A stretch of DNA of 64,000 bases from an uncultured Lachnospiraceae bacterium (GTDB taxonomy: Bacteria > Bacillota > Clostridia > Lachnospirales > Lachnospiraceae): positions 1 through 64,000 of the forward strand of contig CAJUGD010000018.1 in assembly GCA_910586205.1 (NCBI GenBank), read 5' to 3'. The notes under the pieces are model-generated. The model was not told the DNA's origin, searched no databases, and saw nothing but the letters and a program-made list of their open reading frames with translations. Positions 43,886-51,971 of the stretch are shown piece after piece (the stretch's first letter is position 1; each line of letters begins with the position of its first letter). A program made the position numbers and the translations under genes.

Positions 43886-45154
43886 ATGGGAAAAGGATAT
43901 TACAAGGCGCTGCTTGCAGCAGCAGTCTTAGCCCTTGCAGGGTGCAGCGGGAAGGAATATGAAAAGATTCAAGGGATTGGAAAAAGTGAGGAAAATCGAA
44001 TGTTGGAGAAGCAGGAAGATACAGGAAAGCAGGAAGAAAATCAGGAATGGGAGATTGTGATTTCGGACGATTTGGAGGCAGACGCACAAATGGTTTCCGG
44101 CAAATTGGACGGGGAATTGGATTTGACCGGGGAGGTTCCTTTAGGTGAAGACAGCAGTACAGAGGATGACAGGCTGACGCTTTTATTTTCAGGGGATGTG
44201 CTTCTTTCGGATCATGTGCTGAATGCCTATGATAAGGCCAACGGGATTCATGGGGTGCTGGATGAGGAATATTGCAGGCAGATTGAAGAATCAGATTTTT
44301 TTATGGTGAATCAGGAATTTCCATTTAGTGACAGAGGTACAGCAGCAGAGGATAAACAGTATACGTTTCGTCTCCCTACAAAGAGGGCAGCTTTGTTTGG
44401 GGAGATGGGGATTGACGGGGTGACGCTGGCCAATAACCATGCCTTGGATTTTGGACAGGAGGCTCTTTTGGATTCTTGTCAGGTTTTGGACGGCGCAGGG
44501 ATTCTGCATACAGGTGCAGGAGCAAATCTGGAGGAAGCCAGGCGTCCGGTGTCAGTGGAGATCAAGGGAAAGAGGATTGCCATAATCGGAGCCACCAGGG
44601 TAATACCAGTGGCAGACTGGGCAGCAGGAAGGCAGCACCCGGGAATGCTGGCAGCTTATGATATGACTGTGCTTTTGGATGAGATCCGGGCCAGAAGGCA
44701 GGACCATGATTTCGTGGCAGTGTGTATTCATTGGGGAATTGAGCGGGATGAAAGGCCCCAGGAATACCAGAGAACCATGGCAAGGCAGATGATCGATGCA
44801 GGGGCGGATCTGGTGGTAGGCTCTCATCCCCATGTGCTGCAGGGAATGGAATATTATGAGGGAAAGCCGATTGTATATAGCCTGGGGAATTTTGTTTTTG
44901 GAAGCTCCATTCCGCGGACAGCGCTGCTGCAGGTCACATGGGACATAAAGGACGGGGCGGAGATGGGAGAAGATGAACCGGTTCTGCGGCTGATTCCAGG
45001 AACCTCTGGGGCAGGATATACCCGGATGCTGACAGAAGAAGATAAGAGGAGGGAATTTTTTCGGTATATGGAAAGCATTTCTTATGGTGTTTGGTTTGAA
45101 GAAGACGGGGAGGTAAAGAAGGATGAGGATGGATATAGGGAGGAATCAGAGTAA
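43886..45154 (+). CDS. CapA family lipoprotein (PGA_cap metallophosphatase-like)
   Basis: The signal peptide ends in LAGC, so this is a lipoprotein. A Glu/Gln-rich linker follows. The CapA fold has TLLFSGDVLLSDHVL, GVTLANNHALDFGQEALLDS, VAVCIHWGIE and a final SHPHVLQGMEYYEGKPIVYS plus LGNFVFGS. CapA proteins are calcineurin-like; the founding member takes part in poly-gamma-glutamate capsule synthesis, but no capB or capC is here. I chose the ATG at 43886 after AAGGA; the frame is open from 43829. The stop overlaps the next ATG by one base (TAATG). Base composition matches the host genes, not the ATPase behind it. Confidence 0.85.
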   Translation: MGKGYYKALLAAAVLALAGCSGKEYEKIQGIGKSEENRMLEKQEDTGKQEENQEWEIVISDDLEADAQMVSGKLDGELDLTGEVPLGEDSSTEDDRLTLLFSGDVLLSDHVLNAYDKANGIHGVLDEEYCRQIEESDFFMVNQEFPFSDRGTAAEDKQYTFRLPTKRAALFGEMGIDGVTLANNHALDFGQEALLDSCQVLDGAGILHTGAGANLEEARRPVSVEIKGKRIAIIGATRVIPVADWAAGRQHPGMLAAYDMTVLLDEIRARRQDHDFVAVCIHWGIERDERPQEYQRTMARQMIDAGADLVVGSHPHVLQGMEYYEGKPIVYSLGNFVFGSSIPRTALLQVTWDIKDGAEMGEDEPVLRLIPGTSGAGYTRMLTEEDKRREFFRYMESISYGVWFEEDGEVKKDEDGYREESE

Positions 45155-48120
45155 TGGATCAGATAATTTTGGATGAGATGATAAAAAAGATTAAAATGTT
45201 AGTAATGCTGAACAAGGATCAGGTGCCAAAAGGCTCTTTGCTGTGGAATAAAAAGCCGATCAAAGATGTAGATGATTTGATGGATTTTCTAGTAGAATTG
45301 TTTAATAAGGAAGAAGATGAAATCCGAAAGGAACATGAGAAGAAGTTTGTTACAGACGATTATGAGGATGGTGTACGCAGTTTTGCAACAATGCTAATGA
45401 GACATTTATTACCTTTCCATAATCAACTGAAGGACAGGGAAAGCTATAAGGCGCTGTGTAGAAAAAGACATATTGGATATGGTTATTACAATTTAATCAA
45501 TAACGAACATTTTGAAGGCGAGGAAATTTCAGATGGCAGTTCTCAGAAATTGTTATATCTTAGTCTGGTAGAATTTTATGATAACTTTTATGGAAGTTTT
45601 TATGATAATGAACAGGCTATTGAATTGTTGTGCAAATTTTATCCCAAGAAGCTTAAGTTGCAAAAGCATGTGCAGAAAATCGTTTCAGCACTCTATACTC
45701 ATATTTCAACGGCAGGGACTCCTAATGATATGGGTTATGCATTTCAGGGAATCAGGAAGATTGAAATGAATATTAGGAATTTGCCTGAATATATTGTATA
45801 TCCGCTGCTTGACAGGTATTCGTTATATAATCTTATCAATCAAAAAATATGTCGGCATCAGATCTTTGCCATAATTGATCATGTAGACTTTACAAAGGAC
45901 TTGAAAACCACACTAAAATTTTGGTATTTGGATTCTCTGGTGATTGCAGATATAATGGGTGATTTTCTTTTGGAAAAAGTCAAGGAAGATGAAGGGGAAA
46001 TAGAGACTCATAACAATTATTATGATTATAGATTGTCTGATGAAGAATACATTATTACAGTTAAACCATCTACATATTGGAAAAATTTTGTATCTACACG
46101 AGAGCGGAAGCTGTTATGGGAAGATAAAGTGGTTGCTGTAATCCGACTGCAGGACGATCAGATTAGAGTGTATAAGAAAAATACAGAAGAATATGAAAGC
46201 TTTCCCTTTATTTATAAGGATTGGCTAATGGAAGGCTTTGAGGACTCAGAAATCAAAGAAAAGCTTCGCAGTCTTGTATTTGCGGCGGGAACACATAGAA
46301 CCATGCCTTATGGTTCCATGACGTTTTCTTTAGCATATTTAGATCATTACAGAGGCTTGCAGGATCAGGTTATTGATTTTAACCATCAATTTATTTATGA
46401 CAGCGAAGAAAAGCGCTTGAAAAGAAATACAGAGACTTCAGACAGGATTCCTCATCTTTACGGAAAGTCCGTATCTTCTTTATCCTGTATTGTGGGAAAG
46501 AATGCAAAGGGGAAAACCAGTATTATTGATTTTCTTCGGGAGACGTTTTTTAAGATTTTAAAGTTTATACAAGAGCAGCGATTATCTTGTGAGAATGGTT
46601 ATATAGAGGAGAGGGAGTATGAGGATTATGGTATTTTGGATAAAAATGCCAGATTTCTAATGGTGTTTTCTTTGGCAGAAAGCTCTTATTTTGTTACCAA
46701 TATAAAGGGAATAGATTGGGAAAACAGTGAAGCAGAGCCATTTCACAGGGGGGCATACAGAGCAGTAAATGAACTGAGCAAGGTTGCATACTTTTCTAAT
46801 CAGTTGAGAGGGGATCAGGCAGATTTGCTGCTGGATGAACAGAGAGAGGTGGTTTACGATAAGGAAATCAGGGAAAAACGGAATATTTCAAATATAAATA
46901 ATGATTTCAGACAGGCTGACTATTCGGAAAAGGAAATTTTTATCGAAAAGCGGAAAGGAATCCGGCAGGCCCAAGAAAAATTAAGAGATGAGAATACTGC
47001 CGAAAATCCTGCAGAAGACACAGAAAGGAGTAAGGGGATTATTAACCGGGATATCTGTTATCAGCTTACATTTCTGGAGAAATCAGGCGCTAAAAAAATA
47101 TGTAGCTACATTGACGTGAAAGAGGAAAAAATATTCCGGCTTGTAAGTCGGGTGTATGGGGAAAAGAAGAAGGAGTTTTTCTTAAAGGATCTGGAAAATC
47201 AGAAAGAACCAGTGAATGAGAAGCTTCAAATTATAAAGGATCTGGAGGAATTTGCACTGTTTCCGGATACATCTTTAAAATATTTGTCAGCAGGCCAGTA
47301 TGCAAAGCTTTCTTTTTTGGCGAGACTTCACTGGTTTTTGGAGGGGGACTTGAAAGAGATTGAGCGGTATAATGATTTGGCGCAGGAGCAGGTGTTCAGC
47401 AGGGGAGATGTTCTATTAGATAATGAGACAGGGCTTATTTTTATTGATGAAGGAGAAATCTATTATCACCCGGAATGGCAGCGCAGATATGTAAAGCTTT
47501 TGCTGGAACTGGTCAATGGGCAGGATAAGAAAGTTCAGATTGTCATAACAACAAATTCCCCGTTTATGATATCAGATATTTTAAGTGAGGATATTACATA
47601 TCTGTCAGACGATGAGGCAAAAGAGAAAGACAGAGAAAGAAAAGCAGAGTGTACTTTGGGACAAAATATTCACAAGTTGTTGAGAGATAATTTTTTTATG
47701 AAGTATACAATCGGGGAATATGCCAGAGATATTATTGAAAACCTTATATTTTGCCTGCAGGAAGATAGTAAACCGGCAGAAAACAACGAAGGTAAGACAG
47801 AAAGGAGCGATGAATCGGCACAAAAGAAAAACAGCATGACGGCGAAAGAAAAAGATGACCAGAGAAAAAGGGATATGGACGAGAAAATGAGGATTTATTT
47901 TGATGAAGTTAAAATGGACTATAATACATTCCGTTTATTGATTGACCGGATCGGAGAGCCTGTTTACAGGGAAAGCTTAAGAAAAATGTTGGATCTATCG
48001 CCGTTTGCAAAGGAGGATAAAGCCATAAAAAGACAGATTGAGGAACTGGAAGCCGCGCAGAGGGAGCTGCAGGACAAGATAAGTAAACTTAAGGAAACTA
48101 AAGGAGAAGACGAAAATTGA
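45154..48120 (+). CDS. Large ABC/AAA-type ATPase of a putative Septu-like defence pair
   Basis: This 988-residue protein carries the parts of an SMC/ABC-like ATPase. Walker A is GKNAKGKT (Gly448-Thr455), an ABC-signature-like LSAGQ is at 711-715, and Walker B is LIFIDEGE at 761-768. A following VITTNSPFMISDIL segment resembles the switch loop. The C-terminus is a charged coiled coil. Residues 1 to about 410 match no domain I know and are Tyr/Phe/Leu/Lys-rich. A charged Lys/Glu insert lies at about 585-640. The next gene encodes an HNH nuclease and overlaps it by four bases. This is the PtuA-PtuB arrangement of Septu, but PtuA proteins I know are much shorter. DNA here is AT-rich (15 G/C in the 60 bases at 45541, against 31 at 44641), which suggests transfer. 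No activity is proven. Confidence 0.75.
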   Translation: MDQIILDEMIKKIKMLVMLNKDQVPKGSLLWNKKPIKDVDDLMDFLVELFNKEEDEIRKEHEKKFVTDDYEDGVRSFATMLMRHLLPFHNQLKDRESYKALCRKRHIGYGYYNLINNEHFEGEEISDGSSQKLLYLSLVEFYDNFYGSFYDNEQAIELLCKFYPKKLKLQKHVQKIVSALYTHISTAGTPNDMGYAFQGIRKIEMNIRNLPEYIVYPLLDRYSLYNLINQKICRHQIFAIIDHVDFTKDLKTTLKFWYLDSLVIADIMGDFLLEKVKEDEGEIETHNNYYDYRLSDEEYIITVKPSTYWKNFVSTRERKLLWEDKVVAVIRLQDDQIRVYKKNTEEYESFPFIYKDWLMEGFEDSEIKEKLRSLVFAAGTHRTMPYGSMTFSLAYLDHYRGLQDQVIDFNHQFIYDSEEKRLKRNTETSDRIPHLYGKSVSSLSCIVGKNAKGKTSIIDFLRETFFKILKFIQEQRLSCENGYIEEREYEDYGILDKNARFLMVFSLAESSYFVTNIKGIDWENSEAEPFHRGAYRAVNELSKVAYFSNQLRGDQADLLLDEQREVVYDKEIREKRNISNINNDFRQADYSEKEIFIEKRKGIRQAQEKLRDENTAENPAEDTERSKGIINRDICYQLTFLEKSGAKKICSYIDVKEEKIFRLVSRVYGEKKKEFFLKDLENQKEPVNEKLQIIKDLEEFALFPDTSLKYLSAGQYAKLSFLARLHWFLEGDLKEIERYNDLAQEQVFSRGDVLLDNETGLIFIDEGEIYYHPEWQRRYVKLLLELVNGQDKKVQIVITTNSPFMISDILSEDITYLSDDEAKEKDRERKAECTLGQNIHKLLRDNFFMKYTIGEYARDIIENLIFCLQEDSKPAENNEGKTERSDESAQKKNSMTAKEKDDQRKRDMDEKMRIYFDEVKMDYNTFRLLIDRIGEPVYRESLRKMLDLSPFAKEDKAIKRQIEELEAAQRELQDKISKLKETKGEDEN

Positions 48121-49061
48121 TAGGACTGAATCGCTACTCAGAGGGATTTCAACAAGATTATTGGGAAACAGTGGAGAAGAAATTATTTCCATCCAAAAAA
48201 GAAAAGGAAGCTGAACAGAAGCTGATATTGGATAGCTGCAGAAAGTTTCTTCCGAATGATTTTTTTGATTCTGAGACGCCGTCATTGAAAGAACTTGTAC
48301 TGGCTCCTTTTAAAAAATTGAAAGAGGCGCGATTATACATAGAACATACTTCTAAGAAGCAGATGAGGGAGGAATGCTTTGATCCAAGGAGTAAAAATAA
48401 ATCCCAGATTAATGATTTGTATTTTAAAATTTATGAAGCATTTGACAAGGTGGCAGATTCACAAAAGAACAAGACTTCTATGAGAGTAAGAATGGTGGCA
48501 GCGGCTGATATAACCGTATGTCCGTATTGTAACCGGGATTATATTAATTGCAGGGCAGAGACTGTAGCAGGAGCTCAGTTGGACCACTTTTTCAGCAGAT
48601 CAGAATATCCGGTATTTGCCGTTTGCCTATACAATCTTGTCCCGGTATGTGCAAATTGCAACAGGGTAAAAAGCGCAAAGTCTGAAGAATTTGCTTCTCC
48701 GTTTGATGAGACAATCGATTGGGACAAAGAGATAACATTTAATTATAAATTGGACGGGCTGGATGTGACAGAGATTGAGATTAAATCGGATAATAAGGCA
48801 ATAAAAAATAATATAGCTGCCATGCGTATCAAGGCGGCATATCAGATCCATACTCTTGAGATAATGGAATTACGGGAAAAGACGAAAGCTTATTCAGACA
48901 GTCAAATAGAGGAAATCCGGGATGTTCTGCATTGTCTGAACATCTCGGATGAAGAAATCAAGAGAATTGTATTTGGTAAGGAGATCATGCCAGAGGATAT
49001 GAGAAAAAAGCCTCTTGGAAAGCTACTTCGTGATATACATAAGGACTTAAAGATCTACTGA
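48117..49061 (+). CDS. HNH endonuclease of the putative defence pair (PtuB-like)
   Basis: This 314-residue protein has a central HNH nuclease. The first zinc pair is Cys135-Cys138 in CPYCNRDY, the catalytic Asp156-His157 is in QLDHFFSRSEYP, and the second zinc pair is Cys178-Cys181 in PVCANCNRVKS, followed by Lys/Ser. The layout is that of PtuB and other toxin-like HNH nucleases. The flanking 130-residue N- and 120-residue C-terminal parts are helical and unassigned. The start is TTG at 48117, which overlaps the ATPase stop as TTGA, with AAGGAG 11 bases ahead, so translation is coupled. The DNA is AT-rich like the ATPase gene. The likely role is cutting nucleic acid when the ATPase senses infection (inference). 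Confidence 0.8.
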   Translation: MIGLNRYSEGFQQDYWETVEKKLFPSKKEKEAEQKLILDSCRKFLPNDFFDSETPSLKELVLAPFKKLKEARLYIEHTSKKQMREECFDPRSKNKSQINDLYFKIYEAFDKVADSQKNKTSMRVRMVAAADITVCPYCNRDYINCRAETVAGAQLDHFFSRSEYPVFAVCLYNLVPVCANCNRVKSAKSEEFASPFDETIDWDKEITFNYKLDGLDVTEIEIKSDNKAIKNNIAAMRIKAAYQIHTLEIMELREKTKAYSDSQIEEIRDVLHCLNISDEEIKRIVFGKEIMPEDMRKKPLGKLLRDIHKDLKIY

Positions 49062-49078
49062 ACAGGCAGCAGATCCTT

Positions 49079-50068
49079 TTAGGGATTGCCGGAAAGGCAG
49101 GCGCAGCCCTGGGTAATGCCTCGTTCTCGGAACCGCCTGGTTAATGTGTTGAGAACACGGCGCTTGTCAGCGCTCCATAAGGGGGCAAGGAGCAGGCGTT
49201 TGGGGCCGTCACCGGTGAGGCGGTGGATGACAATGCGGGGAGGCAGAAGGGCTATACAGTCAATAACCAGGTCAACATATTCGTCCATGGTGAGTACGGG
49301 AAAAGGGCATTGCCGGTATTGTGTGGCAAGGTCTGTTTCTGAGAGGATGTGGAGCAGGTGGAGCTTGATTCCTTGAATGTCCTGACGGGCAAGGTATTGG
49401 ACTGTATCTAACATTTTTTGCCGGGTTTCTGAAGGAAGACCAAGGATTACATGGACAATCGCTTCTAAGCCGCAGCCGCGCAGGCGGCTGAGGGCATCTT
49501 CAAAGCAGGCAAGCTCATAGCCACGGCGCATCCAGGCGGCAGTGTCATCGTGGATGGTCTGAAGTCCCAGCTCCAGCCATACAGGTTTAATAAGGTTTAG
49601 CTCTGCACAGAGTTGTAAAACCTCATCCGGCAGGCAGTCGGGGCGGGTGGCCACGGAGAGGATCTGTACATGAGGGTGACGGATGGCCGCCGTATACAGA
49701 GTGCGCAGGTAGGAAACAGGGGCATAGGTGTTGGTGTAGGACTGGAAGTAAGCTATGTATCCTGGGGGCGCACAGCCAAGTTTATGGCGGATTTTGGATG
49801 CAGCATGTTCTATCTGGCTGTGTACAAATTGGGTAAGAAGGGTTTCATGCATTTCAGGGGAGAAATGGGCAGGGGATTTAAAGAACAGCGGCTCGGCAAA
49901 TTCTCCGGATCCTCCGTCGCTGCAGAAAATACAGCCGCGGGTGTCTAAGGATCCGTCCCGATTGGGGCAGGTCATGCCTCCGTCCAGGGCAATTTTATAG
50001 ATTTTTGTGCCGAAGCGCAGTTTCATTTCATAATCCAGAGAGTGGTATGGCTTGTCGTTCCAGGTCAT
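49079..50068 (-). CDS. TIGR01212 family radical SAM protein (YtqA-like)
   Basis: This is a radical S-adenosylmethionine protein of 329 residues. The cluster cysteines lie at Cys34, Cys46 and Cys49 in TCPNRDG and RGCIFCSDGG, a longer first spacing than the usual CX3CX2C and typical of the TIGR01212/YhcC group. LELGLQTIHDDTAAWMRRGY and VIHVILGLPSET-like (here VHVILGLPSET) segments are also family marks. The precise reaction is not settled; relatives have been linked to tRNA or wobble-base modification and to adaptation. The ribosome binding site is AAGGAAAACCACC. It converges on the HNH gene with only 17 bases between. Confidence 0.92.
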   Translation of the reverse strand: MTWNDKPYHSLDYEMKLRFGTKIYKIALDGGMTCPNRDGSLDTRGCIFCSDGGSGEFAEPLFFKSPAHFSPEMHETLLTQFVHSQIEHAASKIRHKLGCAPPGYIAYFQSYTNTYAPVSYLRTLYTAAIRHPHVQILSVATRPDCLPDEVLQLCAELNLIKPVWLELGLQTIHDDTAAWMRRGYELACFEDALSRLRGCGLEAIVHVILGLPSETRQKMLDTVQYLARQDIQGIKLHLLHILSETDLATQYRQCPFPVLTMDEYVDLVIDCIALLPPRIVIHRLTGDGPKRLLLAPLWSADKRRVLNTLTRRFRERGITQGCACLSGNP

Positions 50069-50210
50069 GGTGGTTTTCCTTGTGCAATAAAGAGATTAAG
50101 AGCGCCGTGTTTAAGGTAAATAGGTTGTGGCTTTATGGTTTAAGTATAAACCAGGGGGGAAAGGTTGGCAATGGGTTATTCTTATCATAAGCAGTTACAT
50201 TCACGGGGTT

Positions 50211-50320
50211 ACTGTGCGCCTCCGGAGGATGCACACAAAATGCCAAAAACGTGCATTTTGGCGCTGTACGGTCAGCGCAGCAAGTGCGCAGACCTATTTC
50301 GGAGGATTCGAGACTTTCAC
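50211..50320. repeat. Structured intergenic DNA with nested palindromes
   Basis: TGTGCGCCTC/GAGGATGCACA forms a hairpin around the 10-bp palindrome CCTCCGGAGG. It is followed by GCCAAAA/TTTTGGC and by GCGC-rich short repeats (GTCAGCGCAGC, AGTGCGCAGAC) and another CGGAGGA. No gene fits here. It could be a dispersed repeat element or a degenerated mobile element end. The rest of the gap 50069-50527 contains the galK promoter and hairpin described separately. Confidence 0.45.
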
Positions 50321-50365
50321 AGTACAATTTTTATCAGAATCACGCAATAAAATGGAAGATAGTTA

Positions 50366-50395
50366 TTGTATACCCATGTTATTTTGTGATATACT
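50366..50395 (+). promoter_or_regulatory. Probable galK promoter (extended -10)
   Basis: TATACT (50390-50395) is preceded by TGA as an extended -10. TTGTAT at 50366-50371 is a poor -35 with an 18-base spacer. Confidence 0.55.
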
Positions 50396-50450
50396 TTTTC
50401 AGACAACAGCAACATGGATGCTGGCGCAGTTTTGAGATATCTGTTACATA

Positions 50451-50488
50451 GAGCCATAAGGTGACTCACATTTGGTTTATGGCTTTTT
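50451..50488 (+). terminator. Terminator-like hairpin in the galK leader
   Basis: AGCCATAA pairs with TTATGGCT and is followed by TTTT. It lies between the probable promoter and the galK ribosome binding site, so it may attenuate galK or end a short RNA. Confidence 0.6.
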
Positions 50489-50527
50489 AGGGGCAGAGGG
50501 ATTTCTTGAGACGCAGAAAGGAGAAAA

Positions 50528-51823
50528 ATGAGAGCAGACGAGACATTGCAGCTTTTAGGCAGTGAACAAGCAAAAAGCCTGATGGTAAAGCTTTACGGTG
50601 AAAAGCAGGCAGAGGAGAATACCGAGAGATACCGGCAGATGGTCATGAAGTTTAAGGAGACCTATGGAGACCGTGATATTCTGATGTTCAGCTCTCCTGG
50701 AAGGACTGAGATCAGCGGCAATCATACAGATCACAATCACGGAAAGGTTCTGGCAGGAAGCATTAATCTGGATTGTGTCGGAGTTGCGGCCCGGAATGAT
50801 TCCTCGGTAGTAAATCTGGTCAGTGAGACGTTTAACCAGAAGTTTAGTATTGATATTAAAGATCTGGAGCCTAGTGAAAGGAAAGCGGGCACAGAAGATT
50901 TGGTCAGAGGGCTTTTACAGGGATTTCAGGAATCCGGATATGAAATTGGCGGGTTTGACGCATATATTACCAGTAATGTGATCAGCTCTGCAGGGGTCAG
51001 CTCCTCTGCGTCTTTTGAGATGTTATTATGTTCCATGATCAATACGTTTTTTAATCATGGACGCATGGACACAGTGGCGTATTCCCATGTGGGGAAATAT
51101 GCTGAGAATATTTACTGGGATAAGGCATCCGGGCTATTAGATCAGATGGCTTGTGCAGTGGGTGGTTTGATCACCATTGACTTTAAGGACCCAGCGGCTC
51201 CGGTAGTGGAAAAGATTGATTTTGATTTTTCTTCTCAGGGTCATAGCCTGATTATTGTACAGACAGGAAAGGGCCATGCGGACCTTAGTGCAGATTATTC
51301 TTCTGTGCCTGCAGAGATGAAAAAGGTGGCAGAGTATTTTGGCAAGGAGGTCTGTGCAGAGATCACAGAGGAGCAGGTGATTGGGAACTTAAAGGGCGTC
51401 CGGGAGTTTGCCGGGGATCGCTCGGTCATGCGGGCCCTTCATTTCTTTGAGGAGAATAAGCGGGTAGAGGCAGAGGTGGCTGCTTTGAAGGAAGGCAGAT
51501 TCCAGGATTTTCTGGAGGGAATCACAGCATCTGGCAATTCTTCCTGGAAGTGGCTGCAGAACTGCTATACCAATGCAGCGTATCAGGAGCAGGGGATTAC
51601 AGTGGCTCTGGCCTTGACAGAGCTGTTTATTAAAGATAAGAAAAAGGGAGCATGCAGGATTCACGGAGGCGGGTTTGCCGGAGTGATTATGGCAATGCTG
51701 CCAGATGATATTGTAGAGGAGTATGTGGAGTATATTGAGGCTGCTTTAGGGGAGGGCAGCGCTTATCGAATGAGTATTCGTCCTTATGGGGCTATTTGTG
51801 TTAATGAAGTGATGGAGGGGTAA
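50528..51823 (+). CDS. galK: Galactokinase
   Basis: GalK phosphorylates galactose to galactose-1-phosphate, the first step of the Leloir pathway. The signature GRTEISGNHTDHNHG begins near Gly58. The GHMP ATP-binding loop is SSAGVSSSASFE, and the C-terminal GHMP motif is ACRIHGGGFAGVIM. Length 431 is somewhat longer than the roughly 390 of many GalK proteins, mainly through an N-terminal extension of about 35 residues, common in this clostridial subgroup. The ribosome binding site is AAAGGAG. No galE or galT lies next to it. Confidence 0.93.
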   Translation: MRADETLQLLGSEQAKSLMVKLYGEKQAEENTERYRQMVMKFKETYGDRDILMFSSPGRTEISGNHTDHNHGKVLAGSINLDCVGVAARNDSSVVNLVSETFNQKFSIDIKDLEPSERKAGTEDLVRGLLQGFQESGYEIGGFDAYITSNVISSAGVSSSASFEMLLCSMINTFFNHGRMDTVAYSHVGKYAENIYWDKASGLLDQMACAVGGLITIDFKDPAAPVVEKIDFDFSSQGHSLIIVQTGKGHADLSADYSSVPAEMKKVAEYFGKEVCAEITEEQVIGNLKGVREFAGDRSVMRALHFFEENKRVEAEVAALKEGRFQDFLEGITASGNSSWKWLQNCYTNAAYQEQGITVALALTELFIKDKKKGACRIHGGGFAGVIMAMLPDDIVEEYVEYIEAALGEGSAYRMSIRPYGAICVNEVMEG

Positions 51824-51971
51824 GTCAGAGCGCCATATGCCTGAGAATTTTGCAGGCATATGGCGATGTGTTGTGTGGGAGATAGGATCCTGGTTTTGAA
51901 AGCAAAGGGGAGCGGGGAGCGGAAAAGAAGGATGTTTAAGAGGCAGAGGCATACTGCAGAGTGTGGACGGA

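Noticed and set aside
50005..50435. Several short overlapping open frames upstream of galK
   Set aside because: They fall in a palindrome-rich gap, share no ribosome binding site, and have no conserved-looking product.
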